DNA from: Sphingobacterium arenae
GTDB taxonomy: Bacteria; Bacteroidota; Bacteroidia; Sphingobacteriales; Sphingobacteriaceae
NCBI RefSeq assembly: GCF_014692505.1
Contig: NZ_JACNYK010000001.1
Span: forward strand, 1,311,922 to 1,375,921
Length of the DNA stretch: 64,000 nt
Direction: 5' to 3'
Below are positions 44,663 through 53,024 of the stretch, piece after piece. Each line of letters starts with the position of its first letter. Position 1 is the stretch's first letter. Below the pieces are notes generated by a model, which saw nothing but the letters and a program-made list of their open reading frames with translations, was not told where the DNA came from and made no database searches. The position numbers and the translations under genes were made by a program.

Positions 44663-46553
44663 AAGTCTGGATATACTAGAACAGTATTGGGGATATAAGG
44701 CCTTCCGTCCACTGCAGCAAGATATTATCAATGCGGTGTTGCAGGGACGTGATACACTTGCGCTTATGCCGACAGGTGGAGGAAAGTCTATTTGTTTTCA
44801 AGTGCCGGCGCTTCAGTTGGCAGGTATATGCATCGTGGTAAGTCCGCTGATCGCATTGATGAAAGATCAAGTCCAAAGCTTACGGAAAAAGGGTATCGAA
44901 GCAGTAGCTATCTTTTCGGGCATGTCGCATCGGGAGGTGGATATGACGTTGGATAATTGTGTGTACGGACGGATCAAGTTTCTGTATCTTGCGCCAGAAC
45001 GTCTTTATAGTGATCTGGTAAAAGAACGGATACGCTATATGAAGGTGAGTCTTTTTGCCATCGACGAAGCACATTGTATTTCGCAATGGGGGTATGATTT
45101 TCGCCCGGCCTATTTGGAGTTGGCGAAGTTGCGGGAAATTCACCCAAATACACCTTTTTTAGCATTGACGGCTACGGCGACGCCGCGGGTTGTCGAAGAC
45201 ATCCAAGATAAATTATCTTTCGTGGGAGGGCGGGTATTTAAAAAAAGCTTCCGAAGGGAAAATTTAGCCTACATAATACTTGCCGAGGAAGACAAAATGG
45301 CGCGTATGTTACGGATGATTCACAAAATTGGAGGCTCCGGAGTGATCTATGTCCGTAACCGCCGGGAAACACAAGAAGTGGCGCAATATTTAATCAATCA
45401 TGGTATACCCGCAGATTTTTACCATGCCGGACTTGATCCGGTAACCCGTTCGCAAAAACAGGACAGCTGGATGGAAAATCGCGTGCGTGTTATTGTGGCG
45501 ACAAATGCGTTTGGAATGGGGATCGATAAGCCGGATGTACGGTTCGTATTGCACTTGGATATTCCAGATTCATTGGAAGCGTATTACCAGGAAGCGGGCC
45601 GCGCTGGTCGTGATGGAAAAAAAGCTTTTCCGGTGCTGATGTATCAACAGGCTGATCGGGAAAAATTGTGGGAAAATTTTATAGCCAATTTCCCGCCTAT
45701 ACCGTTTATACAACAGGTTTATCATCATTTAGGAAACTACTTTCAAATTGCGTATGGGGCTGGAAAAGGGCTGTTTTTTGATTTTGATGTAGTCGATTTC
45801 TGCAAGCGCTATAAAATGGACGTTCTACCCACATTGAGTGCTTTGAAATTTTTGGAAAGAGATGGATGGATTGCCGTATCTGAATCGGTTTTTATACCGT
45901 CTCGATTTAAGTTTGAAATCGAATATCAGGAACTGTATAAATTTCAAGTACAGTCGGCGAAATACGATCCGATCATAAAACTGATTTTGCGTACAACAGG
46001 TGGTGTATTCGATTTTTATATCACGTTGAATGAATATGAATTGGCAAAAAAACTTCGGATTTCATATGATATGGTGGTGAGTATGTTGCAGGGCCTTCAA
46101 CAATTGGAAATAGCGTCTTATCTGCCTAAGACTGATGCTCCGCAATTGGAGTTTCTCCAAGCGCGTGTGGATTATAAGCATCTCTTTATCGATACGTCTT
46201 TTATAGCGGAGAGAAAGCGTATCAAAGAGCAACAGATAAAAGCTATTTATGCTTATCTGGATACAAAGGATTGCCGAAGTGTCGCATTGCAGACGTATTT
46301 TGGAGAAGAAGAGGAAACCTTTTGTGGGAGCTGTGATTTATGTTTGATGCGCCAGCATCGGGACGATATACACAACACATTACAGGAAGAAATAAAGACA
46401 GCGCTGTTAGCAGGGGAAAAAGATGTGAAAACGTTGGTTGACGAATTAACGCTTGGTGACGATGATACGAAGCTGCACGTGATTCGATTGCTTATGGATA
46501 AAGAACAGATTGTTTTGCGAGATGGTTTGTATTATTGGAATAGTGATTTTTAG
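44652..46553 (+). CDS. recQ: RecQ family ATP-dependent DNA helicase
   Basis: The 633-residue 3'-5' DNA helicase acts in recombination and repair. Walker A is MPTGGGKS (about 46-53), Walker B is FAIDEAHCISQWGYDFRP (DEAH type), motif VI is YYQEAGRAGRDG, and the zinc-binding region of the RecQ C-terminal domain is present with FCGSCDLC near residue 567. A classical HRDC domain is not evident, as in other Bacteroidota RecQ proteins. ATG 44652 is chosen over an in-frame TTG at 44628. It overlaps the comEC stop by 11 bases. Confidence 0.94.
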   Translation: MENKSLDILEQYWGYKAFRPLQQDIINAVLQGRDTLALMPTGGGKSICFQVPALQLAGICIVVSPLIALMKDQVQSLRKKGIEAVAIFSGMSHREVDMTLDNCVYGRIKFLYLAPERLYSDLVKERIRYMKVSLFAIDEAHCISQWGYDFRPAYLELAKLREIHPNTPFLALTATATPRVVEDIQDKLSFVGGRVFKKSFRRENLAYIILAEEDKMARMLRMIHKIGGSGVIYVRNRRETQEVAQYLINHGIPADFYHAGLDPVTRSQKQDSWMENRVRVIVATNAFGMGIDKPDVRFVLHLDIPDSLEAYYQEAGRAGRDGKKAFPVLMYQQADREKLWENFIANFPPIPFIQQVYHHLGNYFQIAYGAGKGLFFDFDVVDFCKRYKMDVLPTLSALKFLERDGWIAVSESVFIPSRFKFEIEYQELYKFQVQSAKYDPIIKLILRTTGGVFDFYITLNEYELAKKLRISYDMVVSMLQGLQQLEIASYLPKTDAPQLEFLQARVDYKHLFIDTSFIAERKRIKEQQIKAIYAYLDTKDCRSVALQTYFGEEEETFCGSCDLCLMRQHRDDIHNTLQEEIKTALLAGEKDVKTLVDELTLGDDDTKLHVIRLLMDKEQIVLRDGLYYWNSDF

Positions 46554-46582
46554 GGCAGATTTTATTCCTGCCCCAAAAATTA

Positions 46583-47335
46583 TTATTTAATCAAGCTTAA
46601 CCAAGCTTCCGCCATGAGATTTGCACCTGCTAAGGAAGTATGTACACCGTCTGTTGTCCAATAATCGCCCGCACCTCGGCTCGCGGCTTTGTCAAATACG
46701 GATTGGTAAGGCAGAAATGTCGCGTTATACTCTTTAGCTATTTCCTTTGCGGCTTCTTGATAACCTAAGAAATTGGGATACCAGGCGTCCGTTACATGCT
46801 TTACGCCTTTGACACCGAATGGCTCGCCAATAATCAATTTAACTTGTGGAAGTTGTTTTAATGTAGTATCTAACAATTGTTGGTATTGTTGTTTGTATTG
46901 TTGCGGCGTATTTTGAGCACCTCGGTCTACGGTACGCCAAAAATCGTTTACACCAATAAGAATGCTTAATATCGTTGGACGAAGTTGAATCGCATCCGTA
47001 TCCCATCTGTTGATCAGATCCGGAACTCTATTCCCGCTGATACCACGGTTATAAACCTGAATGTTTTTGTCTGCATATTTATTGAGTAGGGTGGCGGCGG
47101 CCATCATCGCATACCCATGACCAAAAGCACCGGTATCGTTTGGATTTAAATTATCCCGTTTGCGTCCCGCGTCGGTAATAGAGTCGCCTTGAAATAAGAT
47201 GATATCATTTTGTTGTATGCGTAAATTGCCTCCTTTTTTCAGGCTTTTTTCTTCCGCAAACAGTGCTTTCGTGCCGATTGTGGCAGCTCCTATGGTGAGG
47301 AGGCTTTTCGCTAAGAATTTTCTTCTTGTTTCCAT
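46583..47335 (-). CDS. SGNH/GDSL family hydrolase with a twin-arginine-like signal
   Basis: The 250-residue product starts METRRKFLAKSLLTIGAATI, a twin-arginine-like signal (RRKFL). The SGNH blocks are ILFQGDSITDAGR (catalytic Ser near 52), SILIGVNDFWR (block III Asn) and TTDGVHTSLAGANLMAE (catalytic Asp/His). Such enzymes de-esterify lipids or acetylated sugars; the substrate is unknown. It faces recQ tail to tail. Confidence 0.9.
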   Translation of the reverse strand: METRRKFLAKSLLTIGAATIGTKALFAEEKSLKKGGNLRIQQNDIILFQGDSITDAGRKRDNLNPNDTGAFGHGYAMMAAATLLNKYADKNIQVYNRGISGNRVPDLINRWDTDAIQLRPTILSILIGVNDFWRTVDRGAQNTPQQYKQQYQQLLDTTLKQLPQVKLIIGEPFGVKGVKHVTDAWYPNFLGYQEAAKEIAKEYNATFLPYQSVFDKAASRGAGDYWTTDGVHTSLAGANLMAEAWLSLIK

Positions 47336-47371
47336 ATAATATGAAGGTTTAAGAAAACCAAGTTAGCTTTT

Positions 47372-48559
47372 TCAGACGAACTTTTCAATACCGCGTCGTA
47401 TTATTTCACACGCATGTTTTATTTCGGCTTCTGATATAGTAAGTGGAGGAGCAATTCGTAAGGCAGTTTCACAATGCAAATACCAATCGACCATGAGTCC
47501 GTGCGCAGCACAAAATGTACTCACTTGGTACACCTGTTCAAAGGTTTCTAATTGCAGGCACATCATCAAGCCCATTCCCCTAATCTCTTTTATTTTAGGA
47601 TGGTTTAGTTCCTTGCGGAACAAAGCCGCTTTTGTGTCCACTGTAGCTAGCAGGTTTTCATTCTGGATGACCTGCAAGGAGGTTAACGCAGCAGCACAGC
47701 TTACCGGATGGCCCCCGAAAGTGGTAATGTGTCCTAACATGGGATTGTCTTTGATGACGTCCATAATTTCCTTTCGTGCAACGAATGCGCCAAGTGGCAT
47801 ACCGCCTCCAATACCTTTTGCTAACATCAACACATCTGGTACAATCCCAAAATGTTCGAAAGCGAACATTTTTCCTGTTCTTCCGAAGCCGGTTTGTATC
47901 TCATCAAAAATCAGAATAGCACCCGTTTCGTCACATTTTCGGCGGAGATCTTGCATAAATGTTGTGGAGGGAACACGCACGCCTGCCTCTCCTTGGATAG
48001 CCTCCACGATAACCGCTGCGGTTTGGTTTGTAATGCTGTCCAAACTACGTACGTTGTTGAACTGGATAAATTCTATTTCGGGGAGTAGGGGAGCATACGC
48101 TTCTTGATAAGCAGGATTCCCAATTAGACTTAAAGCCCCTTGTGTGCTACCATGATATGCTTTTTCCGCAGCAATAATCTGCCGACGTCCGGTATACTTC
48201 TTGGCGATTTTCATGGAACCTTCGACGGCCTCCGCTCCACTGTTCGTGAAATAAACGGAGCCGAATGACGAGGGCAGTATAGAAAGTAACTCGGTGGCAA
48301 ATTGTACCTGAGGGGCTTGTATAAACTCCCCGTATACCGTAACATGTAGGTATTTTTCCAACTGCTGTTGGATGGCCGCTAATACCTTGGGGTGCCGGTG
48401 TCCGATATTACTGACATTAAAACCGGATACGAGGTCTAAATAGCGTTCGCCATGAGGACCGTATAGATAAACTCCCTCGGCTTTTGCAATTTCGAATAAA
48501 CGGGGAGACGAAGATGTTTGCGCTGTATTATTAAGAAAAAGCTCTCTGTTGCTAATCAT
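47372..48559 (-). CDS. Class III (acetylornithine/ornithine-type) aminotransferase
   Basis: The 395-residue PLP enzyme has the subgroup III layout: TNSGAEAVEGSMKIAKKYTG (about 106-125), LIFDEIQTGFGRTGKMFAFE (about 216-235) and the PLP lysine in DVLMLAKGIGGGMPLGAFVA (about 242-261). It resembles ArgD/RocD and related omega-amino aminotransferases. No arginine or lysine pathway gene is adjacent, so the substrate is not assigned. It is a single gene 36 bases before the SGNH hydrolase and may be co-transcribed with it. Confidence 0.92.
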   Translation of the reverse strand: MISNRELFLNNTAQTSSSPRLFEIAKAEGVYLYGPHGERYLDLVSGFNVSNIGHRHPKVLAAIQQQLEKYLHVTVYGEFIQAPQVQFATELLSILPSSFGSVYFTNSGAEAVEGSMKIAKKYTGRRQIIAAEKAYHGSTQGALSLIGNPAYQEAYAPLLPEIEFIQFNNVRSLDSITNQTAAVIVEAIQGEAGVRVPSTTFMQDLRRKCDETGAILIFDEIQTGFGRTGKMFAFEHFGIVPDVLMLAKGIGGGMPLGAFVARKEIMDVIKDNPMLGHITTFGGHPVSCAAALTSLQVIQNENLLATVDTKAALFRKELNHPKIKEIRGMGLMMCLQLETFEQVYQVSTFCAAHGLMVDWYLHCETALRIAPPLTISEAEIKHACEIIRRGIEKFV

Positions 48560-48662
48560 TTTTTAATGACAAGTGATCCGTAACGACTAACCTGTGATGC
48601 GTGTTCTGTAAAGAGTACCCTGATAACTTGTAACGTTGTCACTACTCCGGACGCTACCCAGA

Positions 48663-49115
48663 TTAACGGTTTCTTCTTTGTAATTCCTTGTAAAGTAACT
48701 CACGGAAATTCTGTTCGACTTCAAAAAATTGAGAGGCTCTGGCGGAGCCAACTACTTCTGCGAATTTTTTTCGATATTCTTTTTTGACATCCAGTTCTTT
48801 CGCATCATATGAAAGTATGTCCCGTTTTTCAGACCGATCCGATTTATTGAAAGCATTCACTCCTCTTGGTGAAGGTGTGGTTGTACTTTCTTTTTTCTTA
48901 GACCGAATAGCCCAAATTTCTTTGCTATATTGATTATATATCGGGAAGAAACGTTGTGCTTCAGCAGGCGTTAAGCTTAATTCTTTCGTGATATAAGCAA
49001 TCTTTTCACTCTCAATCGCCGCAAATCGTTTGGAATCCCGGGGTTGTGCACTCGCAGATGCTATACAGAGTATAATCGCGCCAATCGTAACAAACAAATG
49101 TTTAAAACGTAACAT
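48663..49115 (-). CDS. Secreted Spy/CpxP-like helical protein
   Basis: The 150-residue product has a signal peptide (HLFVTIGAIILCIASASAQ) and a helical body with ELSLTPAEAQRFFPIYNQYS (about 46-65), the LTPxEAxxF pattern of periplasmic sensor/chaperone proteins such as Spy, CpxP or CnrX. It overlaps the preceding anti-sigma-like gene by one base and is the third gene of a sigma, anti-sigma, sensor unit; a periplasmic input to the anti-sigma factor is inference from CnrX-type systems. Confidence 0.8.
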   Translation of the reverse strand: MLRFKHLFVTIGAIILCIASASAQPRDSKRFAAIESEKIAYITKELSLTPAEAQRFFPIYNQYSKEIWAIRSKKKESTTTPSPRGVNAFNKSDRSEKRDILSYDAKELDVKKEYRKKFAEVVGSARASQFFEVEQNFRELLYKELQRRNR

Positions 49116-49846
49116 TATAATGCATAATTTAAATAGTCTTCAATATCATTTTCCTTAACATGTGTACAAACCCCTTCCGCATCATGAGCATGATCGATAC
49201 ACTCTATGACATAAAGGATGTCATCGCTGTCATTCAAAGCACTTAGATAATTAATAATCTCGTCATCAGGAATAGAAGACAGATGCGACTCGTCGACGCT
49301 GCCTTGGGTTTTATTGTATATGCCGTTGTATGAAGCAATTCCAACGATTACGGCGATACACGCTGCAGCCACATAGGAAACCCACTTATTGAAATGGAGC
49401 CTTCGTACAGGTATATGCTGACGCGCCTTCTCTACAGTTCGCGCAATAATCTTATCCTGCAGTACTTGTGTATAACCTTCGGGTATGACAAATCCGTCAT
49501 TAGATACCTGTTTTTTTAATTTATCTTCAAATATTTTGTTTTGGATGCGTCCTGACAAGCTTTCAAAATAGTTTGCTGGAACAACGAAGTTCGCTCGTGG
49601 TACGGCGTTTTCTATTCTTGTTTGGGCAAGAATTTTATCTGATAAATCTTCAAAGTATCCTTTAGGAATGTTGGCATCTTGAGTTACAGTATCTTTATAC
49701 TGCTCCATTTTGATGTGAAGCTGTATATGATCCGTTAATTGAGAAAAATAATTTTTGGGTACCACAAAGGGGGGGACACGTAATGATCCCGGAAGGTTTA
49801 AACCATCCATTCCATCGTAATATGTATTATCTTCCTTCATAGTCAC
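49115..49846 (-). CDS. Probable anti-sigma factor with four VPxxYF repeats
   Basis: The 243-residue product has a cytoplasmic N-terminal half with four repeats of the form V/I-P-x-x-Y-F-x-x-L-x-x-x-I: VVPKNYFSQLTDHI (about 28-41), NIPKGYFEDLSDKI (59-72), VVPANYFESLSGRI (88-101) and VIPEGYTQVLQDKI (120-133), spaced about 30 residues. A single membrane span follows (WVSYVAAACIAVIVGIAS, about 155-172) and then a short periplasmic part with acidic residues. The position right after a sigma gene and the single span fit an anti-sigma factor. The repeats may be the sigma-binding part. Confidence 0.75.
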   Translation of the reverse strand: MTMKEDNTYYDGMDGLNLPGSLRVPPFVVPKNYFSQLTDHIQLHIKMEQYKDTVTQDANIPKGYFEDLSDKILAQTRIENAVPRANFVVPANYFESLSGRIQNKIFEDKLKKQVSNDGFVIPEGYTQVLQDKIIARTVEKARQHIPVRRLHFNKWVSYVAAACIAVIVGIASYNGIYNKTQGSVDESHLSSIPDDEIINYLSALNDSDDILYVIECIDHAHDAEGVCTHVKENDIEDYLNYAL

Positions 49847-49875
49847 TTGTTTAGAGTCAAAAAACCGTTTAGGGT

Positions 49876-50421
49876 TTAATCGTTTGATGTAAAAAAGTGC
49901 TCTATTTTTTTAACGGCTAGGTGATAAGACGCTTTTAATGCACCTACGCTTGTACCTAGAATCTCGGATATTTCGTCGTATTTGAGATCCTCAAAATATT
50001 TCATGTTAAATACCAACCGTTGTTTGTCTGGAAGAGTTAACAATGCTTGTTGTAATTTCATCTGTGCTTGATCACCGTTAAAATAACTTCCTTCCGCTAA
50101 CGTTTCGGATAGATAAGCAGAGCTGTCGTCATCTAACGACACGCTCTGCTTTTGTTTTTTTCTATTTAGAAAAGTGATACATTCATTGGTAGCGATACGA
50201 TATAGCCATGTATAAAGCTGGGAATCTTCGCGAAATTTTTCGAGGTTTCGCCAAACTTTGATGAATATATCTTGCACGACGTCATCCGCATCATCATGAT
50301 CAATAACCATCCGGCGAACGTGCCAATATATTTTTTGTTGGTATTTTTTGAGCAAATAGCCAAACGCCTCTTCACGTGTACGTTCATCAGCAAATTTTGA
50401 TATAATTAAGGCGTCTTCCAT
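49876..50421 (-). CDS. ECF RNA polymerase sigma factor
   Basis: The 181-residue product has region 2 (DADDVVQDIFIKVWRNLEKF, about 43-62, then LYTWLYRIATNECITFLNRK) and region 4 (LPDKQRLVFNMKYFEDLKYD, then EISEILGTSVGALKASYHLA, about 130-170). The signature is that of RpoE-like ECF sigma factors. It begins 13 bases after the transketolase C-terminal-half gene and heads the sigma, anti-sigma, Spy-like unit. Confidence 0.95.
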   Translation of the reverse strand: MEDALIISKFADERTREEAFGYLLKKYQQKIYWHVRRMVIDHDDADDVVQDIFIKVWRNLEKFREDSQLYTWLYRIATNECITFLNRKKQKQSVSLDDDSSAYLSETLAEGSYFNGDQAQMKLQQALLTLPDKQRLVFNMKYFEDLKYDEISEILGTSVGALKASYHLAVKKIEHFFTSND

Positions 50422-50434
50422 TTGTTCTTTGTCA

Positions 50435-51388
50435 CTATTTTCTGGTAATTACTTTTCTTGCTGCTGCTACGATTGAAGCGGCATTAAGTCCATATTTTTC
50501 CATCAGTTGTGCGGGTTTTCCCGATTCACCGAAGCTATCGTTGACGGCAACAAACTCTTGTGGAGTAGGTCTCTTTGTCGCTAAAAGTTGGGCAATACTG
50601 TCGCCCAGACCACCTAAACGGTTGTGCTCTTCAGCAGTGACCACACAGCCTGTTTTAGTCACAGAGTTTAATACGGCCTCCTCATCGAGGGGTTTAATGG
50701 TGTGGATATTTATAATCTCCGCATTAATCCCCAATGTTTCTAACTCCTCGCCTGCTTGGATAGCTTCCCAGACCAAATGTCCCGTGGCAATAATCGTGAC
50801 GTCTGTTCCCTCATTTAACATGACAGCTTTACCTATTTCAAATGTTTGGTCGGCCGGGGTAAAGTTAGGGACTACCGGACGTCCGAAACGCAGGTAAGCT
50901 GGGCCTTCATGGTTGACCAGAGCAAGGGTTGCTGCTTTGGTCTGGTTAAAATCGCAGGGATTAATTACGGTCATCCCAGGTAACATCTTCATTAATCCGA
51001 TATCTTCAAGAATCTGGTGTGTAGCGCCATCTTCACCCAATGTCAACCCCGCATGTGAAGCACATATTTTCACGTTTTTGTCTGAGTAAGCGATGGACTG
51101 CCTAATTTGATCGTATACGCGACCGGTTGAAAAATTGGCAAAGGTACCGGTGAAAGGAATCTTGCCACCAATGGTTAAGCCTGCGGCAATACCCATCATA
51201 TTGGCTTCTGCTATTCCAATTTGGAAGAAGCGTTCTGGAAATTCTTTGATGAAATCGTTCATCTTTAACGACCCGATCAAGTCGGCACAAAGTGCAACTA
51301 CGTTATCGTTCTGCCTTCCTGCTTCTAACAGACCAGCACCAAAGCCGGAACGCGTATCTTTTGATTCTGTATATGTGTATTTTTTCAT
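50435..51388 (-). CDS. Transketolase, C-terminal half (pyrimidine-binding and C-terminal domains)
   Basis: The 317-residue product holds the pyrimidine domain (RFFQIGIAEANMMGIAAGLT, with the catalytic Glu, about 54-73) and the C-terminal domain. Together with the N-terminal half encoded just upstream it makes a two-chain transketolase, as found in many Bacteroidota and archaea. The enzyme moves two-carbon units in the non-oxidative pentose phosphate pathway and uses thiamine diphosphate. The gap between the two halves is 30 bases. Confidence 0.94.
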   Translation of the reverse strand: MKKYTYTESKDTRSGFGAGLLEAGRQNDNVVALCADLIGSLKMNDFIKEFPERFFQIGIAEANMMGIAAGLTIGGKIPFTGTFANFSTGRVYDQIRQSIAYSDKNVKICASHAGLTLGEDGATHQILEDIGLMKMLPGMTVINPCDFNQTKAATLALVNHEGPAYLRFGRPVVPNFTPADQTFEIGKAVMLNEGTDVTIIATGHLVWEAIQAGEELETLGINAEIINIHTIKPLDEEAVLNSVTKTGCVVTAEEHNRLGGLGDSIAQLLATKRPTPQEFVAVNDSFGESGKPAQLMEKYGLNAASIVAAARKVITRK

Positions 51389-51418
51389 TTCTTAGTATCT
51401 CTCCTATCCAACATCTAT

Positions 51419-52267
51419 TTAATAGTCTCCCAATGTTTCGGCATTCTGTGCCAATGCAGAGGCCAGTTGTTCATCGTTAGGTGCAATACCATGCCATTTG
51501 TGCGATCCCATCATGAAATCAACCCCGTTGCCCATTTTTGTATGCAACAAGATCATCACTGGTTTGCCTTTTCCCGAACGTGATTTGGCTTCATCTAAAC
51601 CTCGGATTACTGATGTCATATCATTACCCTGTTCTACGTCCAGCACATCCCACCCGAAAGCTTCCCATTTCGCACGAAGATTTCCGAGAGACAGAACATC
51701 CTCCGTCGAACCATCGATCTGAGCGCCATTATAATCAATGGCAGCAATGATGTTGTCCATCTTATTGTGGGGGGCGTACATCGCTGCTTCCCACACTTGT
51801 CCTTCTTGAAGCTCTCCATCGCCCATCAACACGTATACCAAACTGCTGTCTTTGTTCAATTTTTTAGCTTGCGCGGCTCCGATAGCAACAGATAAACCCT
51901 GGCCTAATGAGCCCGACGCGATACGAATGCCTGGTAACCCTTCGTGCGTGGTGGGATGCCCCTGCAAACGAGAGTCCATTTTTCTAAAGGTACTAAGTTC
52001 ACTTGCAGGAAAGTATCCGGCATGTGCTAAGGTACTATAGAAAACAGGAGAAATGTGTCCGTTCGATAAGAAAAATAAATCTTCTCCGACGCCGTCCATA
52101 TTAAAAGAAGGGTCATGTTTCATCGCATAAAAATACAACGCTACAAAATAGTCCGTACAACCAAGCGAACCTCCCGGGTGACCGGATTGGCAAGCATGCA
52201 CCATACGAACGATGTCACGTCTTACTTGTGAAGCGATCTGTTCTAGTTTGTTGATATCTGCACTCAT
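51419..52267 (-). CDS. Transketolase, N-terminal half (thiamine diphosphate-binding domain)
   Basis: The 282-residue product has the pyrophosphate-binding domain: HACQSGHPGGSLGCTDYFVA (about 23-42), GSLGQGLSVAIGAAQAKKLN (about 118-137) and the Mg/ThDP motif VLMGDGELQEGQVWEAAMYA (about 145-164) ending at the NGAQ block. It is the first gene of the tktN-tktC-sigma-anti-sigma run. The terminator at 52348-52377 separates it from nfu. Confidence 0.95.
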   Translation of the reverse strand: MSADINKLEQIASQVRRDIVRMVHACQSGHPGGSLGCTDYFVALYFYAMKHDPSFNMDGVGEDLFFLSNGHISPVFYSTLAHAGYFPASELSTFRKMDSRLQGHPTTHEGLPGIRIASGSLGQGLSVAIGAAQAKKLNKDSSLVYVLMGDGELQEGQVWEAAMYAPHNKMDNIIAAIDYNGAQIDGSTEDVLSLGNLRAKWEAFGWDVLDVEQGNDMTSVIRGLDEAKSRSGKGKPVMILLHTKMGNGVDFMMGSHKWHGIAPNDEQLASALAQNAETLGDY

Positions 52268-52347
52268 TTTTGAAATTTAATGTTTCGGTTATTTTGGCTG
52301 TAAAGTTAATGATTTTTAGCAGAGTAGCTGACAAAAACCGTAACTAA

Positions 52348-52377
52348 AAAAGGGAAGACTATACAACCTTCCCTTTT
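52348..52377 (-). terminator. Terminator after the Nfu gene
   Basis: Arms AAAAGGGAAG (52348-52357) and CTTCCCTTTT (52368-52377) with a ten-base loop follow the Nfu gene on the minus strand; the flanking plus-strand A run gives the U tract. Confidence 0.85.
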
Positions 52378-52395
52378 CTGCTTTTTTATAATGGA

Positions 52396-52950
52396 TTATA
52401 GTGCCTCGGCAACGACTTCTTCGACTTCTGGCACCATTCGTTTCAATAAACCTTCAATTCCCGCTTTTAGTGTAATGGTAGAGGATGGGCAGCCACTACA
52501 TGAACCGCGTAACTCTACGGTAACTACACCATTATCAAATGACCGGTAGGCGATAGCGCCGCCATCTTGCTCTACGGCTGGACGTACATAATCGTGCAAT
52601 ACCTGTTGTATTTTTATCTCTGTTTCCGATCCCTCAAAATTTACCTCTTCCGAATGTTCGATTGGTTTTACTGGTAATTCTGATTCCACAGCCCCTTTAA
52701 CAAAATCTTTTAATAACGGTTCAATATCGCTCCATTCTACACTTTCGCTTTTGGTAACTGTCACGAAATTGCTCGCAAAAAAGACCCCTTCTACAAAATT
52801 AAATTTAAATAATTCTCTGGCAAATTCGGATTCTTGGGCTTTTTCCCGGTCGGGATAATCCAGACTACCATTGATTAATAACTTGTTGACCAAAAACTTC
52901 ATTGTAGAAGGATTGGGAGTTGTTTCTGTATATACGTTAATTGTTGCCAT
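52396..52950 (-). CDS. NfuA-like Fe-S scaffold/carrier (Nfu family)
   Basis: From ATG 52950 (MATINVYTETTPNPSTMKFL) the product has 184 residues. The N-terminal Nfu_N domain includes TPNPSTMKFL and FARELFKFNFVEGVFFASNF, and the C-terminal NifU-like domain carries the CxxC pair in ELRGSCSGCPSSTITLKAGI (about 150-169). It delivers [4Fe-4S] clusters to targets such as the complex I subunits NuoB and NuoI encoded in this window; that link is inference. An earlier start at 52962 adds four residues. Confidence 0.93.
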   Translation of the reverse strand: MATINVYTETTPNPSTMKFLVNKLLINGSLDYPDREKAQESEFARELFKFNFVEGVFFASNFVTVTKSESVEWSDIEPLLKDFVKGAVESELPVKPIEHSEEVNFEGSETEIKIQQVLHDYVRPAVEQDGGAIAYRSFDNGVVTVELRGSCSGCPSSTITLKAGIEGLLKRMVPEVEEVVAEAL

Positions 52951-53024
52951 ACTGTGTATCATCTATAATAGTTGACAAATATACACCAAAAATGTACCAA
53001 CACAGGTCATCTTGACGTCAAAGC

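Noticed and set aside
46553..46574. Terminator hairpin GGGCAG/CTGCCC after recQ
   Set aside because: The stem overlaps the recQ stop and no T run follows on either strand.
47493..48107. 204-codon plus-strand frame
   Set aside because: It is antisense to the aminotransferase gene and has no recognisable domain.
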